DNA of 64,000 bases, from positions 124,001 through 188,000 of the forward strand of contig JAKLKO010000002.1 in NCBI GenBank assembly GCA_023150615.1, written 5' to 3'. How positions within the stretch are numbered: the first letter of the stretch is position 1; the number at the start of each line of letters is the position of its first letter. Under the pieces are notes generated by a model. The model had not been told where the DNA came from. It worked only from the letters and a program-made list of their open reading frames with translations, and ran no database searches. Below, one piece after another: positions 53,966 to 62,638 of the stretch. The DNA is from Phycisphaerae bacterium (GTDB lineage: Bacteria; Planctomycetota; Phycisphaerae; UBA1845; UTPLA1). Position numbers and translations under genes: made by a program.

Positions 53966-55906
53966 ATGATCGTTCTGCGTAGAAACTCGTTTCGTGTCTG
54001 TCTTTTCGCCCTCGCGGCAGCGGCCCTGACCGGCCGGGTTGCCCACGCGCAGGCGAATGCCGCACTGCTCGACTCGATCCCCGCGGATGCGTGGGGATAT
54101 CTCGTCATCCCGAGCCTCGAAAAGCTGGATGCCAAGGCCTCCATGCTCAGCGCAAAGGTCGGCATGCCGATTCCCCCGCCGGTGACCTCGGCAGCCGCGA
54201 GCTTCGGCCTCACTGAAGGGCTGGATGTCAAGTCCGGTCTCGCGGTCGTCGTGCTCGATTTCAAGAAGTACGGCCAGGAAGGCGTCGCCATGCTGATCCC
54301 CTCCAGCGACGCCAGGAAGATGGTCGCCGGCCTGCCATCGGCGGAAGCCGATGACAAGGCCGCCGGTGACGATGAAGGAGAGGAGGACGAAGAAGACGAG
54401 GGGGAGAAGTCGGCTGGCGACGAGCCGAAGCCGGCCAAGGAGAAGGCCTCGATCGGCGATTTGAAGCGATGCCGCCTCGTCGGAATGCCCGTCTTTGCCG
54501 GGACGAAGGGTTCGTTCGTAGTCATCGGCCGCTCGGCGGAGGCCTGCCACGCCGTCATCAAGAACAAGAAGTCGCTCGCATCGATCATCAGCAAGGAACG
54601 CAAGGCGGCGATTGATCGCTCCGATCTGATCCTGTCGCTCGGAATCGGGACGATCACGAAGGCCTACGCTGATCAGATTGCCGCGTTGGTGGAAATGTTC
54701 TCCGCCATGAGCGGCCCCGAAAGCGCGCAGGTCAAGTCCGGCATTGACGACCTGATCAAGATGGCCCGGGAGATGGATGCGCTGGACATCGGTCTGGCGA
54801 TCCAGGACTACGGCGTGTCGATCAGCGCCATCGCCGTTCCGCAGAGCGGCTCCGAACTTGCCGAAACGCTGAAGTCGCCGGCCCCGAAGTCCGGCTCGTA
54901 TCTCCGGCTCCTCCCGAAAGAGAAGTTCCTCTTCGCCATGGGCGCGGGTGGCAACGAAAACGTGAAGGAGGAGGACTGGCTCAAGGCCGCCAAGGGCATC
55001 GCGTCGATGCCAGGCGCGAAGGAGTCCGTCGACGAGAAGAAGCTGAACGAACTCGCCAAGGACCTCGCGGCATGGCAGAAGTCGGTCTCCAGCGCCGCGA
55101 TCGCCATCTGCGTCTTGCCTGAAGGTCCGGACGGAATCCTCGGCGCGGCCATCGTGATGGAGTCGTCCGACGCCGCCGGCATGCTCAAGACCATCGGCAA
55201 GCTCGTCGAGAAGGGCAAGGCCCTCTCCACCGATGAGGAGTTCAAGAAGGCCGCCGCGATCGTCGAGCACAAGTCCGGCGCTGAGTCGATCGGCGACGTC
55301 TCGGTCGATCACCTGACCTTCAACCTCAAGAAGCTCGGCGACGACATCGATGAGGAAGACCTTGAGTCCGTCGATAAGGTCCTCGGCAAGGAGGGCCTCA
55401 CCGTCCGCATTGGCGCCGCCGACAAGTCCCACGTCGTCATGAGTCTCGGCGGCGGAAAGGGCCGCTTCGAGAAACTCCTGAACGCCGCGCAGAAGGGTCA
55501 GGATGGACTCGACGAAGACGGCGGCATCGTCCGCGTGAGCAAGCGCCTGCCGGCGCAGAAGACCGGTGAGTTCTATGTCGCCGTGGACTCGATCCTCGGT
55601 GCCGTCGGCCGAGTCATGACCGCTCTCGGCGAGGAAGAGGAGATGCCCTTCAAGCTCGCCGACGTCAATGCGCCGATCGCAGCCTCCACCACCGTCGAAG
55701 GGGACGCCGGTCGCTTCGACCTCTTCGTCCCCATGGAACTGATTAACGCCGTCAAGGATGCCTACATGGCCTCGATGGCCGGCGATGAGGAGATGGAAGA
55801 GGACGAGGAAATGGAGGCCGATGAGAAGGCCGGCGACAAGGAGGAAGCGTCGGACGAAGAGAAGTCGGAGAAAGGCGACGACTCGGACGACGACGGCGGA
55901 GAATAA
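53966..55906 (+). CDS. Secreted acidic DUF3352-like protein
   Basis: The 646-residue product has a signal peptide (FRVCLFALAAAALTGRVAHA) and a mature start NAALLDSIPADAWGYLVIPS. It is unusually rich in Lys, Glu and Asp for this genome. An acidic block around residues 130-155 (DDEGEEDEEDEGEKSAGDEP) interrupts the N-terminal domain, and the C-terminal ~40 residues are almost all Glu, Asp, Lys and Ser. The folded part has paired units such as SGLAVVVLDFKKYGQEGVAM, LDIGLAIQDYGVSISAIAVP and GFAIG-like strands ending in RFDLFVPMELINAVKDAYMA. Strong promoter and ribosome site suggest abundant expression. The function is unknown. Confidence 0.7.
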   Translation: MIVLRRNSFRVCLFALAAAALTGRVAHAQANAALLDSIPADAWGYLVIPSLEKLDAKASMLSAKVGMPIPPPVTSAAASFGLTEGLDVKSGLAVVVLDFKKYGQEGVAMLIPSSDARKMVAGLPSAEADDKAAGDDEGEEDEEDEGEKSAGDEPKPAKEKASIGDLKRCRLVGMPVFAGTKGSFVVIGRSAEACHAVIKNKKSLASIISKERKAAIDRSDLILSLGIGTITKAYADQIAALVEMFSAMSGPESAQVKSGIDDLIKMAREMDALDIGLAIQDYGVSISAIAVPQSGSELAETLKSPAPKSGSYLRLLPKEKFLFAMGAGGNENVKEEDWLKAAKGIASMPGAKESVDEKKLNELAKDLAAWQKSVSSAAIAICVLPEGPDGILGAAIVMESSDAAGMLKTIGKLVEKGKALSTDEEFKKAAAIVEHKSGAESIGDVSVDHLTFNLKKLGDDIDEEDLESVDKVLGKEGLTVRIGAADKSHVVMSLGGGKGRFEKLLNAAQKGQDGLDEDGGIVRVSKRLPAQKTGEFYVAVDSILGAVGRVMTALGEEEEMPFKLADVNAPIAASTTVEGDAGRFDLFVPMELINAVKDAYMASMAGDEEMEEDEEMEADEKAGDKEEASDEEKSEKGDDSDDDGGE

Positions 55907-56022
55907 CCGCCGCGAACCCATCGATTCACGCTCGAACGGACGGACGGCGGCCCACGGGATCACTCCCACCGGCCGCGTCCCTTCTGAAACCGGCGATTCG
56001 ATCTCGCGTCGTGCGCGACGCA

Positions 56023-56051
56023 TTGTCGCCGCCGGTCCGTCCGCCTAGACT
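56023..56051 (+). promoter_or_regulatory. Promoter of mnmA, near-leaderless
   Basis: TTGTCG (56023-56028) and TAGACT (56046-56051) are 17 bp apart. The ATG of mnmA (56060) begins 8 bases after the -10, so transcription should start at or within a base or two of it. Confidence 0.55.
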
Positions 56052-56059
56052 GATCCTCA

Positions 56060-57154
56060 ATGAACGCCCGCACGCGCGTAGTGGTCGCGATGTCCGGCGG
56101 CGTCGACAGCAGTGTCGCCGCCGCCCTGCTCGTCGAGCGCGGCTACGACGTAGTCGGCGTCTTCATGCGGGTCGGCCGGCGGGATTCCGAGAGCGAGATC
56201 TTGCCGATCGCCCCGTCGCACCAGGGCTGCTGCTCCGCCGTCGACGCCGCTGATGCGCGCCGCGTCGCGGGCCGGCTCGGCATTCCCTTCTACGCCCTGA
56301 ACTTCGAGAGCGAGTTCGATCGACTCATCGATCGGTTCGCCGACGAGTATGCCGCCGCGCGAACGCCCAATCCGTGCGTCCTCTGCAATCAGTGGCTCAA
56401 GTTCGGTCGGCTCATCGACTATGCCAATACGCTCGGCGCTTCGCGGGTCGCCACCGGCCACTTCGCACGCGTCGAGCTTGCGCCCCACGGCGTGATCCTC
56501 AGACGCGGGCTCGACCCGGCCAAGGACCAGTCGTACGTGCTCTTCGGCGTCCCGGCCGATGCACTCCGGAGAACGCTCTTCCCGCTCGGCGAGCTTACCA
56601 AGTCCGACGTCCGCGCCACGGCGAAACGCCTCGGCCTGCCGGTGCATGACAAGCCGGAGTCGCAGGACATCTGTTTCGCTCCTGATCGCGACTACGCCGG
56701 CGTCGTTCGCGCGCGCCGCGCCGACGCATTCCGGCCCGGCGAGATCCGTCACCGCGACGGTCGCATCGTCGGGCGACACCCCGGCCTTCCGAATTTCACG
56801 ATCGGCCAGCGGCACGGGCTGCGCATCGCCCTCGGCGCGCCGGTTTACGTCACGCACCTCGATCCGATGACGAACACCGTCACCGTCGGCCCCCGGGAGG
56901 ATCTCGCCTGTCGCACGTTCGAGGCCGATGACGTCCGGTGGATCGGTCCGCCGCCTGGCGCGCCGTTCGCTGCCGACGTGAAGATTCGCTACAACCACGC
57001 GCCCGCACCGGCGCGCATCGCCCCGCTGACGTCGCAGCGGGTTCGCGTGACCTTTGATGAGCCGCAGTCCGCCGTCGCGCCTGGTCAGGCCGCCGTCGTC
57101 TACTCCGGTGACGTCGTCCTCGGGGGCGGCTGGATCGACCGCTCCAACTCCTGA
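56060..57154 (+). CDS. mnmA: tRNA-uridine 2-sulfurtransferase (MnmA)
   Basis: MnmA thiolates U34 of tRNA-Lys, -Glu and -Gln at position 2. The 364-residue product has the ATP-pyrophosphatase P-loop VAMSGGVDSSVAAALL (SGGVDSS at 12-18), the TPNPCVLCNQWLKFG segment with the first catalytic Cys near 107, and ATGHFARV. It also has DQSYVLFGV and ESQDICFAPD with the second catalytic Cys near 202. C-terminal beta domains carry GLPNFTIGQRHGL and APGQAAVVYSGDVVLGGG. Everything needed for activity is visible. There is no ribosome site, in line with a leaderless transcript. Confidence 0.95.
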   Translation: MNARTRVVVAMSGGVDSSVAAALLVERGYDVVGVFMRVGRRDSESEILPIAPSHQGCCSAVDAADARRVAGRLGIPFYALNFESEFDRLIDRFADEYAAARTPNPCVLCNQWLKFGRLIDYANTLGASRVATGHFARVELAPHGVILRRGLDPAKDQSYVLFGVPADALRRTLFPLGELTKSDVRATAKRLGLPVHDKPESQDICFAPDRDYAGVVRARRADAFRPGEIRHRDGRIVGRHPGLPNFTIGQRHGLRIALGAPVYVTHLDPMTNTVTVGPREDLACRTFEADDVRWIGPPPGAPFAADVKIRYNHAPAPARIAPLTSQRVRVTFDEPQSAVAPGQAAVVYSGDVVLGGGWIDRSNS

Positions 57155-57164
57155 GACGCGGCGA

Positions 57165-57722
57165 TCAGCGCAGTTTCTCCGCCTCGTGCGTTGCCCCGAG
57201 CGTCTCGGCCGACCGCCGAGCCTGTTCCGCCAGACCCCGCGCCACGTCTTCCTCGACCCAACGTACGACCGTGGCCCCGGGTGTACGGAAAAGCACCAAC
57301 CGGCCTTCCGAACAGAAGACACCGTGCGTCTCCGCGCAAACCGCGAGCGGAATCTCCTCGTTGGTCGCCGGCTGGCGGGCCCAGTTCGTCACAAAAACCT
57401 CGAAGTGCGATGGCAGGACGTTGTGCGGCCCTCGGTCGATATTCTGCCACTGCAATTCGAGCGCCGCCGGCGGCGTCTCTTCAAGATGCACGCGCTCTCC
57501 CGCGGCCGCGAAGTACTCCAGCGCCGCTCGACAACGATCACGCAGCGCGACGCGTCGAACGTAATAGACCGACGTGCCAAGCAGTGCCCCGAGCAGGATC
57601 AGTCCAACGGCGCTGCGCCAGAAACGAACGCGCCGCCGAAGGGCCAGGATTTCGTCGCGCTGCAACGCCAGCGTCTCTTCGGACTCACCCATCCGCGGTC
57701 GTACGCCGTTTCGAAGTGGCAT
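57165..57722 (-). CDS. Single-span membrane protein, function unknown
   Basis: The 185-residue product starts at ATG 57722, preceded by GGGAG; ATG 57692 is an alternative. It has a short coiled-coil (SEETLALQRDEILALRRRVR), one span (SAVGLILLGALLGTSVYYV, about 38-58) and a C-terminal exported domain (LEYFAAAGERVHLEETPPAA, HFEVFVTNWARQPATNEEIP, EGRLVLFRTPGATVVRWVEE). The family is not recognised. It converges with mnmA (10 bp apart). A strong palindrome lies 23 bp upstream of its start. Confidence 0.7.
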   Translation of the reverse strand: MPLRNGVRPRMGESEETLALQRDEILALRRRVRFWRSAVGLILLGALLGTSVYYVRRVALRDRCRAALEYFAAAGERVHLEETPPAALELQWQNIDRGPHNVLPSHFEVFVTNWARQPATNEEIPLAVCAETHGVFCSEGRLVLFRTPGATVVRWVEEDVARGLAEQARRSAETLGATHEAEKLR

Positions 57723-57744
57723 CGCGTCTCCCGCACATCAGGTC

Positions 57745-57771
57745 CCGACATCCGTGAATCACGGACGTCGG
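57745..57771. promoter_or_regulatory. 27-bp near-perfect palindrome, possible operator
   Basis: CCGACaTCCGTG and CACGGAcGTCGG pair around AAT: 12-bp arms with one mismatch. It lies 23 bp upstream of the minus-strand gene start at 57722 and about 310 bp before the CHRD gene. No gene ends here, so a binding site for a dimeric regulator is more likely than a terminator. Confidence 0.5.
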
Positions 57772-57962
57772 CACGACTCAACCCGCTCCGGTCGCCGGAA
57801 CTACTCTACTTCACACAACCAGCCTCGCAAAGGCCGAATGGACGGCCGTCAGACCGGTGGCCGTCGGGTGAATGACCGCTCGTTCGAGGGGTGTCAGACC
57901 ACACGCGCCTCAATCGCGAGACATGCGAATCGACCGACCGCACTCGGTGGGGCGGGTTTCCC

Positions 57963-57992
57963 TTGCAGTCGCGCCTCGATCCGGGTTATGAA
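57963..57992 (+). promoter_or_regulatory. Probable promoter of the CHRD/PEP-CTERM gene
   Basis: TTGCAG (57963-57968) and TATGAA (57987-57992) are 18 bp apart. Predicted start near 57999 gives a leader of about 85 bases with GGAAGGAAA before the ATG. Confidence 0.4.
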
Positions 57993-58084
57993 GAACGTGC
58001 GGTACTGCTCCGATACGGCTTCAGTACCAGACGCCCTGGAGGGCGCGTCCATCGCGCGGGCCGGTCAATAAACGGAAGGAAATC

Positions 58085-58582
58085 ATGAATACAAAACCGT
58101 TGCCCATGATCGTGGCGCTGTCGCTCGCCGTGTTATCGATCTCCGGCGCTCAGGCGGCGGTGCACAACCTCACGGCCACGCTCGACGGCCTCCAGGAAAC
58201 GCCGCCGGTCGTGACACCTGGGAGTGGCGCTGCGACGATGACTTTGGACGACGTCACGAACCAGTTCACGCTCACGGGGACATTTCAAAACCTGATCGGC
58301 CCGACGAGCGCTGCCCACGTGCACGGCCCCGCCCCCGTGGGGGCGCCGGCCGGCGTGCTCTTCGGCATCCTGTTCGACTTAGGCGTGGCGTCGGGCAATT
58401 TCAGTTTCAACGGCGTCATCACGCCCGCGCAGACGCAGACGATTCTCGACGGGCTGGCGTACATCAACATCCACACGAACTTCCGCCCCGGCGGCGAGAT
58501 CCGCGGGCAGATCACTCCGGAGCCGTCGTCGCTTGCGCTGCTTGGCGCGGGTCTGATCGGCCTCATCCGTCGCCGGCGCTAG
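58085..58582 (+). CDS. CHRD-domain protein with PEP-CTERM sorting signal
   Basis: The 165-residue exported protein has a signal peptide (PMIVALSLAVLSISGAQA). A CHRD domain (about 27-140) shows LTATLDGLQETPPVVTPGSG, AHVHGPAPVGAPAGVLFGIL and the typical end YINIHTNFRPGGEIRGQI. The C-terminal PEP-CTERM signal reads PEPSSLALLGAGLIGLIRRR. PEP-CTERM proteins are cleaved by an exosortase and usually reach the cell surface or matrix; no exosortase gene is in the window. CHRD domains occur in chordin and many bacterial surface proteins; the ligand is unknown. GGAAGGAAA before ATG 58085 is a good ribosome site. Confidence 0.93.
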   Translation: MNTKPLPMIVALSLAVLSISGAQAAVHNLTATLDGLQETPPVVTPGSGAATMTLDDVTNQFTLTGTFQNLIGPTSAAHVHGPAPVGAPAGVLFGILFDLGVASGNFSFNGVITPAQTQTILDGLAYINIHTNFRPGGEIRGQITPEPSSLALLGAGLIGLIRRRR

Positions 58583-58619
58583 GAAACACGAAGCCGTTCG
58601 GGCCCGTTTGTCCCCTCCA

Positions 58620-61580
58620 TCAGCGCTCGTTCCGACGCGACCCGAATCCAGCGCCAACGCGAACGGCCGACCTCTCGACCGGCTGCTCGTGACTGGACTC
58701 CGAATTCCGCACCCACCAGTCCAGAACGCCCGGCCGGACACGCAGCGGACCGGACGGCGACAGCTCGACGTTTCGCAGCGACCGGGACCTGGCCCAAAGA
58801 TCGGGCCGATGATACAGAAACAGCATCGGCTGGTCCTCGTAGATCACCCGGTGTACGCGCCGAAGTGACGCCGCCCGGACCTGCGGATCGGCGGTCGATG
58901 CGGCCTTCGCAAACAACTCATCGACCTCCGAATTGGAGTAGCGGCCGAAGTTCCGCCTTGATTTCGTCCCGTAGTACTCGCGCCACATCGCCACATCAAC
59001 GGACGGCCGCACCTCGCCGATGATCGCGTCAAACTGCGCGTCCGTCATCCGCCGCCTGTACTCCGTATCGTCAGCCGGACCGGCAGTGCTCAGCGGCTCC
59101 GTCGTGACTTCGACGCCGATCGCGTGCAGCGATGCCCGGACGATCTCCGCGATCTTCCGACACGTCGCGCTCGACTCCGGGACCGCCAGACGAAATGCCA
59201 ACCGCCCTTTTGCGGTCGGCGCGGACGTCGCCGTCCCACGGCCGGCCGGCGCGTCGAACCCTGCCTCGCGAAGTAATCGCGCGGCCAAAGCTGGGTCGAA
59301 TCGAAGCAGCCGAACGTCGGGATGAAAGTACGGTGAATCCACCGGGAACGGGCCGCCGCAGGGCATGCCCATGCGATTCGACGCCTGATCCCGGATCTGC
59401 TGCACGTGGATGGCGTGCGCCATCGCGCGCCGCACGCGCCGGTCCGCGAACGGCGAGCCGCTCGCATGATCGCAATTCCATAGCACATACAGGAAGTTCG
59501 AATACGGCGACTCACATGCCGGTAGCAGTTCTCCTTGCGACGTAAACTCGGCGGTGTACGCGTCGATCGTCGCCTGCGACTCCGAGATGCGGATCAGGTC
59601 CAACTCGCGCTTCATGAACAGCGATAGCTGATCCGCCGGGCTTACCTTTCGGAGGACGACTCGATTCACCAACGGCCGCGGCCCGGCGTCCTCGAATCGC
59701 TCCAGCGTGAGCGTGTCCTCGTCCATCGACGCCAGCCGGTACGGGCCGCAGCCCACCGGGTCCGGCTCGATGGGCCACTCGCCGTCGGCGCCGGCCGACT
59801 CGCGGACGGCTGAGACATACGAGGAGTACGTTTCGCGCGGAATCAGTTCGAAGTTCAACAGGCGCTTCCAGTCGGCGTCCGGCGACTTGAAGACGACACG
59901 GACCGCCTCCTCGCCCTCTTTCGAGATGGACTCGATTTCGCGCCCCTCGGCGTGCCGCGCCGCATCGGGAACCTCGCACGCGGCCTTCCAGCTGAACACG
60001 ATGTCCTCCGGCGTGATCGGCGACCCGTCATGCCAGTGCAGATTCGGCTTCAATCGAACGATGCGAATGCGCGGATCGCCCGTCGCCTCGATCGCGCACA
60101 ACCGCTCGTTCGGGTGAAACGTGAAGTCCGCCCGTAGTTCGCAGAGCGAATCAAACAGAAGCGAGAGTACCGTCAACTCGGCCTCATTCCGCGGCCAGAA
60201 CGGCGCCAGCGTCCCCACGTCCTCGAAGATCGCCGCGCGCACCGTTGCGTCACGATCGACAAGCCGCAGGTCGGCCGGCGGCGGCTCGGGCTTCGGTCGA
60301 TCACGGCCGGACAGTTCCGCCTCGATCTCCTGCTTGAGTGCCTGCGACCGGTACTCATTGAGTTCGCGCGCCAGGGCCTCGGTCTTCTGTCGGACCGTAT
60401 CCAGTTCTGTGGCCGATCGGACGGTGAGGTATCCCGCACCCAGCACCGTCGCGCCGATCAACCCGAACGTCGCGATCGACCGCCGGTGGTGCGACACGCG
60501 CTTTCGGAAGAGGTACCACCCCCTGTCGCGCTTCGCCTCGATCGGCTCTCCCGCGAGAAAGTGCGCCAGGTCCTTCCCGAATTCGCTGGCCGACTGATAA
60601 CGCCGCTCGGGCTCCTTCGACAGTGCCTTCAGCACGATCGTCTCGAGATCGTTGTCCAGTTTGCGGCGAACCGCGCTCGGGCGCCGCGGCGCAGCCTTGA
60701 GGATGTTGTCGAGCACTTCGCGCATGTTGCCGACGACGTTGTACGGAAACGCCCCCGTCAGGAGCTGATACAGGATTACTCCGAGCGAGTAGATGTCCGT
60801 GCGTGAATCGACGTGCTCCGAATCGCCGGACGCCTGTTCCGGGCTCATGTACGGCAGCGTGCCGAGCACCTGGCCCGAGAGCGAGATCAGGATCGGCCCG
60901 TCTTGGCCGCTGAGCCTTCCGCCCGCGGACTTGGCCATGCCGAAATCGAGCACGTGCGGTTCGCCACGATGGTCGACGAGGATGTTCGACGGCTTGAGAT
61001 CCCGATGCACGATCCCGCGCCGGTGCGCGTAGTCGACCGCGTCGCAGACCTTCGTGAACGTCGCCAGCATCTGCTTGACCGGCACGTTCGAGCCATGCAC
61101 GGACTCGTCGAACCGCTTCCCGCGGATATAGTCCATCGCGTAGAAGTAGAATCCCCGGCTCACGCCGCTGCCGACGACCTTGACGATGTTCGGATGATCA
61201 AGCGCCGCGATCAGCTCGATCTCGCGCTTGAAGCGCTCCTTCGCATCGTCGCCGGCGAACGGCCCTTCGCCGATCACCTTGATCGCGACCTTGCGGTTCG
61301 TCTCGATCTGCACTGCCTGGAACACGACCCCCTGACCGCCGCGGTGAATCTCCCGAATCAGCCGGTATCCGGGGAACGCGTCGGCCGGGAGGTCAAACGG
61401 AAGGTCCGACGCTCCGGCCCTCGCCCGGCCCCGCGCGAACTGGTCCCACTCCGTATTTGCACCCGCGGCCGCTTCCGCCTCCTCGACCTGTTCGCGCGCA
61501 CGGCGAATGAACGAATCATCCACGCGACGCGCCCCGCCCGCGGCATCCCGATCATGCTCATCCCGCGCCGGCGAATTCAT
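58620..61580 (-). CDS. Ser/Thr protein kinase fused to a periplasmic family-5 solute-binding domain
   Basis: The 986-residue receptor-like protein has a cytoplasmic kinase domain (about 71-345): glycine loop IHRGGQGVVFQAV, catalytic Lys 101 (VAIKVI), Glu 120, HRDLKPSN with Asp 194, DFG 212-214 and MSPEQ at 245-249. All key residues are present, so it should be active. One span follows (IATFGLIGATVLGAGYL, about 369-387), then a coiled-coil (about 392-425) and a Pro-rich hinge. Residues ~440-960 match a family-5 solute-binding protein: HWHDGSPITPEDIVFSWKAA, GCGPYRLASMDEDTLTLERF, FADRRVRRAMAHAIHVQQIR and GPFPVDSPYFHPDVRLL. Ligand binding outside probably controls the kinase. An ECF sigma gene lies 56 bp upstream on the same strand. 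Confidence 0.9.
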   Translation of the reverse strand: MNSPARDEHDRDAAGGARRVDDSFIRRAREQVEEAEAAAGANTEWDQFARGRARAGASDLPFDLPADAFPGYRLIREIHRGGQGVVFQAVQIETNRKVAIKVIGEGPFAGDDAKERFKREIELIAALDHPNIVKVVGSGVSRGFYFYAMDYIRGKRFDESVHGSNVPVKQMLATFTKVCDAVDYAHRRGIVHRDLKPSNILVDHRGEPHVLDFGMAKSAGGRLSGQDGPILISLSGQVLGTLPYMSPEQASGDSEHVDSRTDIYSLGVILYQLLTGAFPYNVVGNMREVLDNILKAAPRRPSAVRRKLDNDLETIVLKALSKEPERRYQSASEFGKDLAHFLAGEPIEAKRDRGWYLFRKRVSHHRRSIATFGLIGATVLGAGYLTVRSATELDTVRQKTEALARELNEYRSQALKQEIEAELSGRDRPKPEPPPADLRLVDRDATVRAAIFEDVGTLAPFWPRNEAELTVLSLLFDSLCELRADFTFHPNERLCAIEATGDPRIRIVRLKPNLHWHDGSPITPEDIVFSWKAACEVPDAARHAEGREIESISKEGEEAVRVVFKSPDADWKRLLNFELIPRETYSSYVSAVRESAGADGEWPIEPDPVGCGPYRLASMDEDTLTLERFEDAGPRPLVNRVVLRKVSPADQLSLFMKRELDLIRISESQATIDAYTAEFTSQGELLPACESPYSNFLYVLWNCDHASGSPFADRRVRRAMAHAIHVQQIRDQASNRMGMPCGGPFPVDSPYFHPDVRLLRFDPALAARLLREAGFDAPAGRGTATSAPTAKGRLAFRLAVPESSATCRKIAEIVRASLHAIGVEVTTEPLSTAGPADDTEYRRRMTDAQFDAIIGEVRPSVDVAMWREYYGTKSRRNFGRYSNSEVDELFAKAASTADPQVRAASLRRVHRVIYEDQPMLFLYHRPDLWARSRSLRNVELSPSGPLRVRPGVLDWWVRNSESSHEQPVERSAVRVGAGFGSRRNER

Positions 61581-61636
61581 TCCGCAGACCTCGATCGCTC
61601 ACGAAACCTCGGCCGGATCACGCTTGCCCGCGCCCG

Positions 61637-62236
61637 TCAGGACCTGGAGTCGATCTCCAGCAACTCCCGCAGACGATCGTGCGCCCGCGCGCGGAGCATG
61701 TACACCGCTCCCTCCGACCGGCCCAACGCGCGCGACACGTCCGCGATCGACTCGTCCGCGAGATCGTACCGCTCGACGACCAATCGATAATCCGCCGGCA
61801 ATTCCCGAACCGCCGATCGCAAGATCGAAATCGCCTCGTTCCGCACGAACTGCGCGCTCGGCGTCGAAACCGATCCGCTCAGCATGTCGAGCAGCGCTAC
61901 GGCCGATTCATCCCCGTCGCCGCAGACCTGCCGCCGCGGATTCGGACGCTTGTCCGCTTCGAGGCCGCGAATGGCGTCGCGCAAGTTGTTCTCCGCAATC
62001 CGTGCCAGCCACGGGACGAACGATGCCGACTCATGCAGCTCGAAACTCCCGATCCGCAGAAACGCCTCCAGGTACGTGACCTGCATCACGTCGTCTGCCG
62101 AAAGCACCGACTGGTACGCCGACGCGATCCGGCCGGCCAGCTTGGCCCGCACCTCCGGACCATGCCGCTGCAAGAGCGCGCTAATCGCGTCGCGATCCCC
62201 CTCGATCACCGCCTTCGTCAGCAGTTCGTCCGCCAT
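61637..62236 (-). CDS. ECF-type sigma factor linked to the receptor kinase
   Basis: From ATG 62236 (AGGG five bases upstream) the product has 199 residues, typical for ECF sigmas. Region 2 (about 20-90): AYQSVLSADDVMQVTYLEAF, SASFVPWLARIAENNLRDAI. Region 4 (about 135-190): AVRELPADYRLVVERYDLAD, ESIADVSRALGRSEGAVYML, RARAHDRLREL. The final helix-turn-helix is clear. ATG 62305 (222 residues) is a rival start, lying 6 bases after a TACAAT. No anti-sigma gene follows. Sigma factors paired with Ser/Thr kinases are a known planctomycete theme, and such sigmas may be controlled by phosphorylation. Cotranscription with the kinase gene is very likely. Confidence 0.9.
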   Translation of the reverse strand: MADELLTKAVIEGDRDAISALLQRHGPEVRAKLAGRIASAYQSVLSADDVMQVTYLEAFLRIGSFELHESASFVPWLARIAENNLRDAIRGLEADKRPNPRRQVCGDGDESAVALLDMLSGSVSTPSAQFVRNEAISILRSAVRELPADYRLVVERYDLADESIADVSRALGRSEGAVYMLRARAHDRLRELLEIDSRS

Positions 62237-62311
62237 CTCACCCTGCTGATCCGGATCGCGCGGCCCGCCGGCGGCGCACGGCTCGATGCACCCGCTGCCG
62301 GCCATCCCGCC

Positions 62312-62317
62312 ATTGTA
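62312..62317 (-). promoter_or_regulatory. -10 element of the ECF sigma / kinase operon
   Basis: TACAAT on the minus strand (62317-62312) with a weak CTTGGT 16 bp upstream. Transcription would begin near 62305, coinciding with an in-frame ATG; the better-placed ribosome site is 70 bases further down at 62236. Confidence 0.45.
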
Positions 62318-62638
62318 CAAGCGACGAATCCGGACCAAGCACACACCGATTCCGCAAGAACTCGACGGGCCGCCGGCCGGACGCCCGCGGCGACGCCGAA
62401 ATCGGGTTGAGATTCCGCGTGAGTGCGGCACGCAGCGGACGCCAGATTCCTGCGGACCATGATGCCGTAACGTCATGAAACGCGGAAAAACCCTTATGCG
62501 AAGCCCGGTGCGAATGCCTCGCCCCGTCGGCGCGACGCATCATGTCCCGACTGCCACGTCCGCCGGCGAACGACCCTCTCAGGCCCGACTGGTTGCACCG
62601 GCCGGGGGCGGCGAGCGCGCTTCGCACCGAGTTCGACC

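Larger units (their letters stand above)
57723..58084. other. 362-bp divergent intergenic region
   Basis: No gene is seen here. It holds a 27-bp palindrome near the minus-strand gene and a promoter-like pair for the CHRD gene near the other end. The rest shows nothing I can name. Confidence 0.5.

Noticed and set aside
53891-56023. 710-residue open frame on the minus strand
   Set aside because: It is the exact antisense of the acidic secreted protein gene, arises from GC-biased codons, and lacks recognisable motifs, whereas the plus strand has promoter, ribosome site and signal peptide.
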